The notes beneath the pieces were generated by a model. It saw only the letters and a list, made by a program, of their open reading frames with translations. It ran no database searches and was not told where the DNA came from. Position numbers and translations under genes: made by a program. Of a stretch of DNA of 17,279 nt, positions 7,202 through 14,255 are shown piece by piece. The stretch spans positions 1 to 17,279 of the forward strand of contig CANNJG010000026.1 in the NCBI GenBank assembly GCA_947504795.1, written 5' to 3'. The stretch is from Legionellaceae bacterium. GTDB lineage: Bacteria > Pseudomonadota > Gammaproteobacteria > Legionellales > Legionellaceae. Position 1 is the first letter of the stretch, and each line of letters opens with the position of its first letter.

Positions 7202-8029
7202 CTATATAAGGGTGCCAATCCATTCTGCGATCAATTGATTCAATCGTGCACTCGCACCAACGGCTGTTTTTACCACCTCATTATGATCATGACTATCGCT
7301 GGCTAAGCCCGTTGCAAAATTAGTCACCGTAGAAATGACGCCTACCTTCATCCCACAATGATGCGCAACCAATACTTCAGAAACTGTTGACATACCGACC
7401 ACATCTGCTCCCAAAAGACGAAACGCTTTAATTTCAGCGGCCGTTTCATAATTGGGACCCAGCGTTGCAAGATAGACACCCTGGTGTAGTTTAAACTTTA
7501 GTTTTTGCGCAATATCAAGCAATTGAAAGGCTATTTCTGGGTTATACGCTTTATCAACGGGTAAGAATCTAGGCCCAAACTCATCCTGATTCGGACCCAG
7601 CAATGGGTTTGTGCCTTGAAAATTAATATGATCGCTGATTAGGACCAATTCTCCCGGCCCTACCTCTGGGTTAAGTGATCCGGCCGCATTGGTTGCAATA
7701 AAATAAACACAGCCCATTCGTTGAAGGGTACGAACATAATGTTTGATAACGGACGAATTATGTCCTTCGTATAGGTGCGCACGACCCTGTAAACAGACCA
7801 CATCTACACCATTTAGGCGACCCATCACCATTTTACCTGCGTGCCCTTGAACGGTGCTAACCTGAAAACCAAGTATATCTTGGTAGGGTATCGTGACTGA
7901 GTCACGTAATTGATCAACAAACCCACCCAAACCAGAACCTAAAACAATACCTACACGTGGGGCATAGTCAGGGTAAGAGGCTTTGAGCTGCGCAGCGGCT
8001 TGATCCGCCAGATGTAGCGTTTCGGACAT
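7202..8029 (-). CDS. punA: Purine nucleoside phosphorylase (trimeric, inosine/guanosine type)
   Basis: This enzyme splits purine nucleosides with phosphate to the free base and (deoxy)ribose-1-phosphate, for salvage in the cytoplasm. It is 275 residues, as expected for the low-molecular-mass trimeric family. Motifs seen are the phosphate loop VLGSGLGGF (S32), QGHAGKM (H63), QGRAHLYEG (R83, H85), ATNAAGSLN, GPNYETAAE with the base-binding glutamate, and VTNFATG with N237. In this family the asparagine at that place marks preference for 6-oxopurines (guanosine, inosine) over adenosine. XapA (xanthosine phosphorylase) is a close relative that I cannot exclude. The ATG at 8029 lacks a good Shine-Dalgarno sequence. 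The gene has its own promoter at 8061-8089 and is divergent from korA. Confidence 0.93.
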   Translation of the reverse strand: MSETLHLADQAAAQLKASYPDYAPRVGIVLGSGLGGFVDQLRDSVTIPYQDILGFQVSTVQGHAGKMVMGRLNGVDVVCLQGRAHLYEGHNSSVIKHYVRTLQRMGCVYFIATNAAGSLNPEVGPGELVLISDHINFQGTNPLLGPNQDEFGPRFLPVDKAYNPEIAFQLLDIAQKLKFKLHQGVYLATLGPNYETAAEIKAFRLLGADVVGMSTVSEVLVAHHCGMKVGVISTVTNFATGLASDSHDHNEVVKTAVGASARLNQLIAEWIGTLI

Positions 8030-8060
8030 AATGAATCAGCATGATGATAAAGTGAGCCGA

Positions 8061-8089
8061 ACTATACTGCCAAATATCTACATTTTCAA
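8061..8089 (-). promoter_or_regulatory. Sigma70-type promoter of the purine nucleoside phosphorylase gene
   Basis: Read on the minus strand, the -35 box TTGAAA (8084-8089) and the -10 box TATAGT (8061-8066) are 17 bases apart. Both are close to consensus, and the spacing is ideal. The predicted transcript would begin near 8054, leaving a leader of about 25 bases before the start codon at 8029. Confidence 0.65.
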
Positions 8090-8153
8090 GGATTATGAAC
8101 TATTATTAAGTTAATGCTTCGCTACGTTTTTAACCGGATAAAAGATAAAAACT

Positions 8154-9977
8154 ATGTCTAATGTCGACACACTGGTTATTAGAATTACGGGAGATTCCGG
8201 CGATGGTATTCAGTTGGTGGGTGAGCAACTCATGATTACAGCCGCGTTAACCGGGCGAGATGTACAAACACTGCCCGATTTTCCTGCTGAAATTCGCGCT
8301 CCAGCGGGTACAGTGGCCGGAGTTTCTGGATTTCAGTTAGCAATGTCTAAGCGCGCCTTATTCACCGCAGGCGATACGTTAGATGTGTTGGTCGCTTTAA
8401 ATCCTGCGGCTTTAAAGCATTCCCTTTGTTATTTAAATCCTAATGGTTTATTAATTCTTAATGAAGATAGTATGCAAGATAAAGATTGGGAAAAGGCGGG
8501 TTGCGACCGACAGATATTAGAGCATGCCAAGGAGCAGTATCAAATCATTGCCTTGCCGTTAATTCAATCCACTTTGCAAGCGGTAGCCGGTTTAGGGTTG
8601 ACTCAAGCAGACGCTAAAAAAACGAAAAACTCCTATATCTTGGGTGTTGTGCTATGGCTATTTGAATTAACAACTGAAGGCTGTATTGCATTTTTAAATA
8701 AAAAATTCAAAACCAAACCTAGCTTAGCACAAGCAAATAAACAGGCCCTGCTAGCAGGCTATAACTATGCTATGACGCTGGAACTCACTAAGCGTCCAGA
8801 CATGATAATTCCCATGAGTCGACCTAATGGCGAATATCGTCAAATTACGGGTGTGGAAGCAGTTGCGTTGGCTATTGCCACTCTTGCTGCTCATACCAAG
8901 TTACCTACGTTGGTAGCGGGTTACCCTATTACACCGTCTTCAGCTATTTTACAAGAATGTGCAAAATTAGAAGCCTTTGGGGTGCATATGTTTCAGGCAG
9001 AAGACGAAATTTCGGCTATTTGTACCTGTCTTGGAGCCGCCTATAGTGGTTCATTAGCCATGACCTGTACATCTGGGCCTGGGCTAGATTTAAAAAGTGA
9101 AAGTTTGGGGTTGGCGGTCGTTAGTGAATTACCTTTAGTGATATTAGATGTGCAACGCGCGGGGGCCTCGACTGGGTTGCCAACTAAAACAGGACAATCT
9201 GACTTGAACCAAGCTTTGTTTGGTCGTCATGGCGAAGCGCCTATACCTATTTTAGCGCCCCAAACACCTGCAGATTGTTTTACAAGCATTATCGAGGCTT
9301 TTCACGTAGCGACACAGTACATGACGCCTGTCATTATACTAATGGATGCGTATTTGGCTATGGCCGCGCAATCGTGGAAAATTCCAGATCTGGAATCCAT
9401 TCATTTTCCAACTATTCAATTTAATCGATTTCCTAAGGCTTTTACTCGGGATGAATATTTAAGTCGCAGTTGGAATATCCCGGGGACCCCTGGATTTATT
9501 TACCAATTGGGTGGACTCGAAAAGCAAGGTGATGAGGGACACGTGAGCTATGATGCTCAGAATCATCAGCAGATGGTGACCTTAAGAGCCCAAAAAATTT
9601 CTGGAATAGCCTGCGAATATCCTGCCATTTCAATCGAAGGTAATCTGAATGCCTCGATTTTATTAATAGGCTGGGGAAGCACTTATGGAAGTTTAAAGTC
9701 GGTGTTGCCCTTGTGTGAAGCGGAAGGGATTGGCGTTGCTTTAATTCAATTACGTCATATCAATCCATTGCCTAACGATTTAGGTGACATCATGAATCAA
9801 TTTAGATTGATCATACTGGCCGAGTTGAACAGCGGCCAATTGTGTCAGGTGTTACGTTCGCGTTATTTAAAAGATATTCGCTCGATTAGTCAATGTAACG
9901 GTCAATCGTTTGCGACGCATCATCTGCTATCCGAAATAAGGGAGTTGACTCATGAAATCGATAACCTACACCCGTGA
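8154..9977 (+). CDS. korA: 2-oxoacid:ferredoxin oxidoreductase, fused gamma-alpha subunit (probable 2-oxoglutarate type)
   Basis: With KorB this makes a CoA-dependent 2-oxoacid:ferredoxin oxidoreductase that turns 2-oxoglutarate into succinyl-CoA while reducing ferredoxin. The protein is 607 residues, the length of the two-subunit type in which the gamma domain is fused before alpha. Residues about 1-190 are the gamma domain, opening ITGDSGDGIQLVGEQL and continuing FPAEIRAPAGTVAGVSGFQ. The alpha pyrimidine-binding domain follows, with AGYPITPSSAIL (Y257 onwards), FQAEDEISAI, TCTSGPGLDLKSE, and the GRHGEAP segment typical of KorA. The ATG at 8154 has no strong ribosome site. The 3' end overlaps korB by 26 bp. 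The 2-oxoglutarate assignment is by resemblance to KorA of aerobic bacteria. No ferredoxin-like delta subunit gene is nearby, so electrons must go to a ferredoxin encoded elsewhere. Confidence 0.92.
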   Translation: MSNVDTLVIRITGDSGDGIQLVGEQLMITAALTGRDVQTLPDFPAEIRAPAGTVAGVSGFQLAMSKRALFTAGDTLDVLVALNPAALKHSLCYLNPNGLLILNEDSMQDKDWEKAGCDRQILEHAKEQYQIIALPLIQSTLQAVAGLGLTQADAKKTKNSYILGVVLWLFELTTEGCIAFLNKKFKTKPSLAQANKQALLAGYNYAMTLELTKRPDMIIPMSRPNGEYRQITGVEAVALAIATLAAHTKLPTLVAGYPITPSSAILQECAKLEAFGVHMFQAEDEISAICTCLGAAYSGSLAMTCTSGPGLDLKSESLGLAVVSELPLVILDVQRAGASTGLPTKTGQSDLNQALFGRHGEAPIPILAPQTPADCFTSIIEAFHVATQYMTPVIILMDAYLAMAAQSWKIPDLESIHFPTIQFNRFPKAFTRDEYLSRSWNIPGTPGFIYQLGGLEKQGDEGHVSYDAQNHQQMVTLRAQKISGIACEYPAISIEGNLNASILLIGWGSTYGSLKSVLPLCEAEGIGVALIQLRHINPLPNDLGDIMNQFRLIILAELNSGQLCQVLRSRYLKDIRSISQCNGQSFATHHLLSEIRELTHEIDNLHP

Positions 9978-10929
9978 TGACTTTGCGTCGGATGCAGAAA
10001 TTCGCTGGTGTCCTGGATGCGGAGATTATGCAATTTTAGCGGCGATACAACGCGTATTACCCGAATTGGGATTGCCACCTGAGAAGCATGTTTTTGTATC
10101 GGGTATTGGGTGTTCAGGACGATTGCCCTATTATATGAACGCTTATGGTTACCATACCATCCACGGTCGCGCGTTACCGGTTGCTACGGGGATTAAGGCG
10201 TTACGCGATGATTTAACCGTATGGGTAGTTACTGGTGATGGGGACTCTTTAAGTATTGGCGGAAATCATTTAATTCACTGTCTGCGTCGGAATGTGAATG
10301 TGAAAATTTTACTAGTCAATAATCAAGTCTATGGCCTTACGAAAGGGCAATTTTCGCCGACCTCTACGCTGGGACAAGTGACTAAAACTTCCCCTGAAGG
10401 GGTTACGGTGCAACCCATCAATGCGCTTTCATTAGCTCTGGCAGTTGGCGCAAGTTTTGTGGCGCGCTGCGTTGACAAGGATCCAAATCATTTAGGGCGT
10501 GTGATCAAACAAGCATACGAGCATCAAGGCTGCGCATTAATTGAAATTAATCAAGATTGTCATATTTTTAATGCGGGCGCGTTTGATGATTTTTCTTTAA
10601 AAAACAATCGTGCGCAACGGACTATTGCTTTAGAGGCGGGCAAGCCCTTATTGTTTGGAGTAGATCAGACCGAAGGTTTAATTTGGCGTAATGATGTGTG
10701 TTATCGCACAACAAGCGCGGAAGCCGCATCGTACCAACACGACCCGTCTCGACTATCATCCGCTATGCGCTTAGTGCATCTCGACCCGATACAATTTCCG
10801 GTGCCATTAGGTGTGTATTATCGGCAACAGCGCGAAGTGTTTCGTTTTCAACATGCACCGACTAAAACGATTGAAGATTTGCCCTCATTGTTTAGCACCG
10901 GAAATACCTGGAAGATATACCAAGCTTAG
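9952..10929 (+). CDS. korB: 2-oxoacid:ferredoxin oxidoreductase, beta subunit (probable 2-oxoglutarate type)
   Basis: The beta subunit binds ThDP and the single [4Fe-4S] cluster and pairs with KorA. It is 325 residues. The cluster cysteines are visible as C20 and C23 (WCPGCGDY), C54 (GIGCSGR) and C203 (NQDCHIFNAGAF). The ThDP/Mg motif reads VTGDGDSLSIGGNH followed by LVNNQVYGLTKGQFSPTS. The NQDCHIFNAGAF region resembles the QNCxxFNDGAF stretch of the KorB clade found in aerobes such as mycobacteria, which is known for relative oxygen tolerance (recalled from the family, not searched). The ATG at 9952 lies inside korA, seven bases after AGGGAG, so translation is probably coupled. No terminator is visible in the 60 bp before the convergent small gene at 10990. 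Confidence 0.93.
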   Translation: MKSITYTRDDFASDAEIRWCPGCGDYAILAAIQRVLPELGLPPEKHVFVSGIGCSGRLPYYMNAYGYHTIHGRALPVATGIKALRDDLTVWVVTGDGDSLSIGGNHLIHCLRRNVNVKILLVNNQVYGLTKGQFSPTSTLGQVTKTSPEGVTVQPINALSLALAVGASFVARCVDKDPNHLGRVIKQAYEHQGCALIEINQDCHIFNAGAFDDFSLKNNRAQRTIALEAGKPLLFGVDQTEGLIWRNDVCYRTTSAEAASYQHDPSRLSSAMRLVHLDPIQFPVPLGVYYRQQREVFRFQHAPTKTIEDLPSLFSTGNTWKIYQA

Positions 10930-10989
10930 TTACTTCCGGTACTGAATGTTGCACTAAACAATATTACCCCGATCACAGATTACCATCGC

Positions 10990-11241
10990 CTAGTTAGACG
11001 TTGGCGAAGGAAGTGGCATGCGAGTTTTTCCTTGAACATTCGTGTTTTCTCTGTATTTATCCCGGATATTTTTATTCGGATGCAATGCATTGGGATTGGC
11101 TGGCGGATAGTGTTGGGGAGGGGTTGTGGCCTGGCCTGCCATGGTTTGACCCTCTGTGTTGCCTGGGTAATACATGTTCGTAGCAATAACAGACTGGCTG
11201 ATCAGCAGAGTTAATACCCATAACGAAGGCGTTCTTTTCAT
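10990..11241 (-). CDS. Small exported Pro/Asn-rich protein, unknown function
   Basis: This 83-residue reading frame looks real although I do not recognise it. A strong ribosome site (AGGAG) lies nine bases before the ATG at 11241. The first 20 residues form a classic signal peptide: MKR, then the hydrophobic core LWVLTLLISQSV, and a probable cut after VIA. The mature part of about 63 residues has no cysteine, so it is not a lipoprotein. It is rich in Pro, Asn, Gln and Thr (TTPPQHYPPANPNALHPN) and ends in a basic, probably unstructured tail. It would sit in the periplasm or be secreted. It is downstream of the yccA-like gene on the same strand, separated by an inverted-repeat element, and convergent with korB. 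Other frames in the same interval have no ribosome site or signal peptide. Confidence 0.65.
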   Translation of the reverse strand: MKRTPSLWVLTLLISQSVIATNMYYPGNTEGQTMAGQATTPPQHYPPANPNALHPNKNIRDKYRENTNVQGKTRMPLPSPTSN

Positions 11242-11283
11242 GATGATGTTCTCCTATAAGCATTAGACGTTAATACCCAAAAG

Positions 11284-11363
11284 CCGCCATTAAGTGCATC
11301 ACAAAGCCACCCAGGGAGCGGTTCTGTGAACCCTGGGTATCCTGATTAAGCTCGCAAAGGCGG
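11284..11363. repeat. 80-bp symmetric inverted-repeat element (possible structured RNA or terminator)
   Basis: Two arms of exactly 33 bases flank a 14-base centre. The outer ends are CCGCC (11284-11288) and GGCGG (11359-11363). The inner ends are ACCCAGGG (11309-11316) and CCCTGGGT (11331-11338). The 20-base middle part of each arm pairs poorly and would make an internal bubble. The centre can also form GGTTC-TGT-GAACC (11320-11332). Each arm also contains ATTAAG and CAAAG in the same order. It is GC-richer than its surroundings and lies between the yccA-like stop and the small exported gene. Neither strand has a long T-run after the hairpin, so a standard intrinsic terminator is only partly convincing. 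Confidence 0.5.
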
Positions 11364-11370
11364 ACAGAAT

Positions 11371-12045
11371 TTAATCTCGGTTAGAAAAGGCACTAAGAAT
11401 ATTTAACAAACTAATAAACAAATTGTAGATCGAAACAAATAAAGACACGGTTGCTGAGATATAATTAGTTTCGCCACCATGAATGATTTCACTGGTTTGT
11501 AACAAAATCAGACCAGAAGAGATCAGCATGAATGCTGCGGAAACGAATAGTTGCAACATAGGTATGTTAAAGAAAATGCCGGCAATCATCGCAAGGAAAG
11601 CGATCATTACGGCTGCAAATAAAAAGCCAGCCAGGTAACTAAAGTCCTTTCGAGTGGTGAGCACATACCCTGATAAACCAAAGAATATGATACCTGTACC
11701 CCCTAAGGCTGTTGCTACAATCTGAGAGCCGTTATGGAGTTGATGGAGAACCATGTTCAATACAGGTCCCAGTGTGTACCCCATAAATCCTGTAAAGGCA
11801 AAGACAGCAACCAATCCCCATGGGCTATTACGGAGTGCATGTGTCAAAAACATTAATCCATACATGCCAACGATCATTATCAGAGGGTTGAAATATCTAA
11901 CGCCCGAGACGGTGGAAACATACGCCATTAAAGCACTGAACATAAACGTTAAAGACAGCAGGATATACGTGTTTCGTAGAACTTTGTTGGTGGCCAACAC
12001 CGATTCAGTTTTTCGCGATATCGCCGAGACAGTTTGTTTGCTCAT
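11371..12045 (-). CDS. YccA-type Bax inhibitor-1 family inner-membrane protein
   Basis: This is a seven-helix integral membrane protein of the BI-1/YccA family. It is 224 residues, and hydrophobic helices fill the sequence from about residue 24 to 217. The C-terminal family signature is seen as QTSEIIHGGETNYISATVSL, followed by VSIYNLFISLLNIL and a short ASFSNRD-like end (SAFSNRD). That end and the Gln/Ser in place of two acidic residues found in other BI-1 branches resemble E. coli YccA, which is a substrate and modulator of the FtsH protease at the HflKC complex (from memory). The polar N-terminus (about 22 residues) matches the cytoplasmic tail FtsH grips in YccA. GGAG lies seven bases before the ATG at 12045. 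A good promoter is at 12079-12107. The biological role here is inferred only. Confidence 0.88.
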   Translation of the reverse strand: MSKQTVSAISRKTESVLATNKVLRNTYILLSLTFMFSALMAYVSTVSGVRYFNPLIMIVGMYGLMFLTHALRNSPWGLVAVFAFTGFMGYTLGPVLNMVLHQLHNGSQIVATALGGTGIIFFGLSGYVLTTRKDFSYLAGFLFAAVMIAFLAMIAGIFFNIPMLQLFVSAAFMLISSGLILLQTSEIIHGGETNYISATVSLFVSIYNLFISLLNILSAFSNRD

Positions 12046-12078
12046 GAAAAAACTCCATTGTTAAGGTATTCATCTTAT

Positions 12079-12107
12079 ATTATGGTGTTAAGTGTCTTGC
12101 TTTTCAA
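12079..12107 (-). promoter_or_regulatory. Sigma70-type promoter of the yccA-like gene
   Basis: On the minus strand, TTGAAA (12102-12107) and CATAAT (12079-12084) are separated by 17 bases, near-ideal boxes and spacing. The leader would be about 25 bases. Its -35 box shares a base with the -35 box of the oppositely directed tldD promoter. Confidence 0.6.
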
Positions 12108-12124
12108 GTGGAAGGCTTTATGAT
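12097..12124 (+). promoter_or_regulatory. Probable sigma70-type promoter of tldD
   Basis: TTGCTT (12097-12102) and TATGAT (12119-12124) are 16 bases apart, placing transcription start near 12131, about 20 bases before the tldD ATG. The boxes are moderate matches. The AGGA ribosome site at 12141-12144 lies within the resulting leader. Confidence 0.5.
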
Positions 12125-12151
12125 ATCTGATTTAATTTCTAGGATTGAGTT

Positions 12152-13597
12152 ATGAGTAACCTCTTGTCGGTTGTTAAAGAGATCTTATTCGCACCCGCAT
12201 CGTTGGATGAAAACCAGATTCAAGGCGTATTGTACTCATTGCTCTCCCGAAACGTCGATGCAGCTGATCTATATTTTCAATGTGGTCATTATGAGTCATG
12301 GTATTTAGAAGACTCCGAAGTCAAGAGTGGGAATTATTCTATCGATCGTGGCGTAGGCATTCGTGCAGTGAGTGGCGAAAAGACGGGATATGCTTATTGT
12401 GATGATATTGAATTGCCTGCGATGGAACGCGCTGCATCGGCGGCACGCTCTATAGCGCAAGGAACAAGTTCTTCTATTATTCAAGCGGTAACGACAACGC
12501 AACCAATTACACCGCGTTATACAGATATCAATCCTATCGAAGGGATGTCAAAACAGGACAAAATTGCTTTGCTACAGACGATTGATACGGAAGCCAGACG
12601 CTGTGATTCCCGTGTTATTCAAGTGAATGCCTCGTTATCCGGATCGTATGAAGTGATTATGATTATGGATATGGCAGGGCGGATGATCCCGGATATTAGG
12701 CCATTAGTGAGTGTCCATGTGTCCGTTATTGTTGAAGATAAAGGTCGTCGGGAATCAGGTGGCTCTGGCGGCGGTGCAAGGATGTCTTATGCGTATTTTC
12801 ATCAGGAAGACCATGCACGCCATTACGCACGTGAAGCTGTGCGTGGGGCTTTGTTGAATCTGGAAGCGATTGATGCGCCTGCTGGGACTATGCCGGTTGT
12901 GCTAGGGCCGGGTTGGCCAGGGGTGTTGCTTCATGAAGCGGTTGGTCATGGCTTGGAAGGGGATTTTAATCGTAAAGAATTATCCGCTTTTTCGGGGCGT
13001 CTGGGTGAGCAAGTGGCATCATCTGGGATCACGGTTGTTGATAATGGCACTTTGGAAAATAGACGTGGTTCCTTGACAATTGATGATGAGGGAACGCCTA
13101 CGCAATGCACAACCCTGATTGACAATGGGATATTGGTCAATTATATGCAAGATAATTTAAACGCAAAACTAATGGGGATGGCATCGACTGGAAATTGTCG
13201 ACGTGAGTCTTATGCGCATGTACCGATGCCAAGGATGACGAATACGTACATGCTAAGCGGACAAGCGTCGCCGGATGAAATTCTTCTTTCGGTAAAATCA
13301 GGATTGTATGCGGTTAATTTTGGGGGTGGGCAAGTCGACATTACCTCAGGACAGTTTGTATTTACGGCAAGTGAAGCCTACTTGATTGAAAATGGGAAAG
13401 TAACCCGACCGGTTAAAGGAGCAACTTTGATTGGTAATGGTCCCGATATTATGAAAAAAATCAGTATGATTGGTAATGATTTGGCTTTAGATTTAGGCGT
13501 CGGTGTTTGCGGCAAAGATGGCCAATCTATTCCTGTGGGGGTTGGCCAACCGACTTTAAAAATTGACGGAATGACCGTTGGCGGCACAAAAGGTTAG
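12152..13597 (+). CDS. tldD: Metalloprotease TldD
   Basis: TldD is the catalytic zinc subunit of the cytoplasmic TldD/TldE (PmbA) protease, which degrades unfolded peptides and trims peptide antibiotic precursors or antitoxins such as CcdA. The protein is 481 residues, the family's usual length. The zinc site is HEAVGHGLEGD with H261 and H266 in a HExxxH arrangement, and the third ligand is probably C453 in GVCGKDGQS near the end. Other family blocks are seen: ESGGSGGGARMSY, NRRGSLTIDDEGTPTQ, MTNTYMLSG and VNFGGGQVDITSGQFVF. The ATG at 12152 is preceded by AGGA seven bases upstream. The gene is divergent from the yccA-like gene and seems to be a single-gene transcript. TldE/PmbA is not in the window and is probably elsewhere. 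Confidence 0.95.
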   Translation: MSNLLSVVKEILFAPASLDENQIQGVLYSLLSRNVDAADLYFQCGHYESWYLEDSEVKSGNYSIDRGVGIRAVSGEKTGYAYCDDIELPAMERAASAARSIAQGTSSSIIQAVTTTQPITPRYTDINPIEGMSKQDKIALLQTIDTEARRCDSRVIQVNASLSGSYEVIMIMDMAGRMIPDIRPLVSVHVSVIVEDKGRRESGGSGGGARMSYAYFHQEDHARHYAREAVRGALLNLEAIDAPAGTMPVVLGPGWPGVLLHEAVGHGLEGDFNRKELSAFSGRLGEQVASSGITVVDNGTLENRRGSLTIDDEGTPTQCTTLIDNGILVNYMQDNLNAKLMGMASTGNCRRESYAHVPMPRMTNTYMLSGQASPDEILLSVKSGLYAVNFGGGQVDITSGQFVFTASEAYLIENGKVTRPVKGATLIGNGPDIMKKISMIGNDLALDLGVGVCGKDGQSIPVGVGQPTLKIDGMTVGGTKG

Positions 13598-13625
13598 GGT
13601 ATGTTGTCACATGATGTGTCATAAA

Positions 13626-13638
13626 GCCTTCTGAAGGC
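13626..13638 (+). terminator. Possible weak terminator hairpin after tldD
   Basis: GCCTT-CTG-AAGGC forms a short perfect hairpin 28 bases after the tldD stop, followed by GTGTTTC, not a real T-run. A second palindrome, CACAT-G-ATGTG, lies just before it at about 13609-13619. The rest of the gap to 13855 is very AT-rich, with TATAAT hexamers at 13779-13784 and 13797-13802 that could serve the next gene, but no matching -35 boxes. Confidence 0.25.
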
Positions 13639-13854
13639 GTGTTTCAAACGCTTCATGATCATTCGCTCTGATAGCGGTTACTCTCCAAAATTAATGGGTC
13701 GCGGTTTTACGTAATTTATGATTAAATTTAATCCGATTAGTGAGAAAATATAAAATCCACTTGTAAGCAATCAAAATTTATAATAACTTAATCGATTATA
13801 ATTGGACGTCATAACAATTTTAATTGCTGATGTATGAATCTAACAGGGAATAAA

Positions 13855-14211
13855 ATGGGTATAAAAAAATATTTAGTGGGTGGTCTAATGATATTGTTAT
13901 CTGCCTCTTCTGTATATGCGGACGGAAATTGTCCATTAGGCTCTGCAATTTCATCGCCACAATTTTGTGAGTCTTTCAAAGTTGCGACTGAATGTAACTG
14001 TATCAATAATGGACTTCCGGCAAGACGCTGTAAGGACATGAATTTTGTATATCGTTTGGCGGTAGACACACTTGGAAATTTACAACGTGTGTGTGAGTAT
14101 CAACATATCGCACCAACCAGTGAATGTATTGATGCCTGGAATTGCTATCGGTACGGTGGATTCACGTCGGACGGTCAGATATGCAATGGCACGGGGCATG
14201 CGTGTGAATAG
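13855..14211 (+). CDS. Small exported cysteine-rich protein, unknown function
   Basis: This 118-residue protein starts at the ATG at 13855, because AGGGA sits five bases upstream and the signal peptide then begins properly (MGIKK). An earlier in-frame ATG at 13834 would add seven residues before it. The signal peptide core is LVGGLMILLSASSV, with a cut after YA at residue 22. The mature 96 residues contain ten cysteines (26, 38, 47, 49, 59, 80, 91, 97, 110, 117), an even number fit for five disulfides in the periplasm or outside. There is a TECNCINNG stretch and a Gly-rich C-terminal end. It lies 44 bp before the barrel gene on the same strand and may be co-transcribed. I do not recognise the family; a small secreted disulfide-rich effector, inhibitor or adhesion factor are all possible. 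Confidence 0.78.
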   Translation: MGIKKYLVGGLMILLSASSVYADGNCPLGSAISSPQFCESFKVATECNCINNGLPARRCKDMNFVYRLAVDTLGNLQRVCEYQHIAPTSECIDAWNCYRYGGFTSDGQICNGTGHACE

Positions 14212-14255
14212 CTATCCTCATTCTCTAGTAATCATCTAGTTTCGGTTGGTTTTTC

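Noticed and set aside
11001..11214. Short plus-strand frames opposite the small exported gene
   Set aside because: They lack ribosome sites and have Trp/Cys-rich composition typical of antisense shadows; the minus-strand frame has a signal peptide and AGGAG.
11284..11375. 6S RNA or another known small RNA in the inverted-repeat region
   Set aside because: The bubble-like structure recalled 6S RNA, but the element is only 80 bp and the flanking arms needed for a roughly 180-nt 6S lie in coding sequence without matching its conserved blocks.
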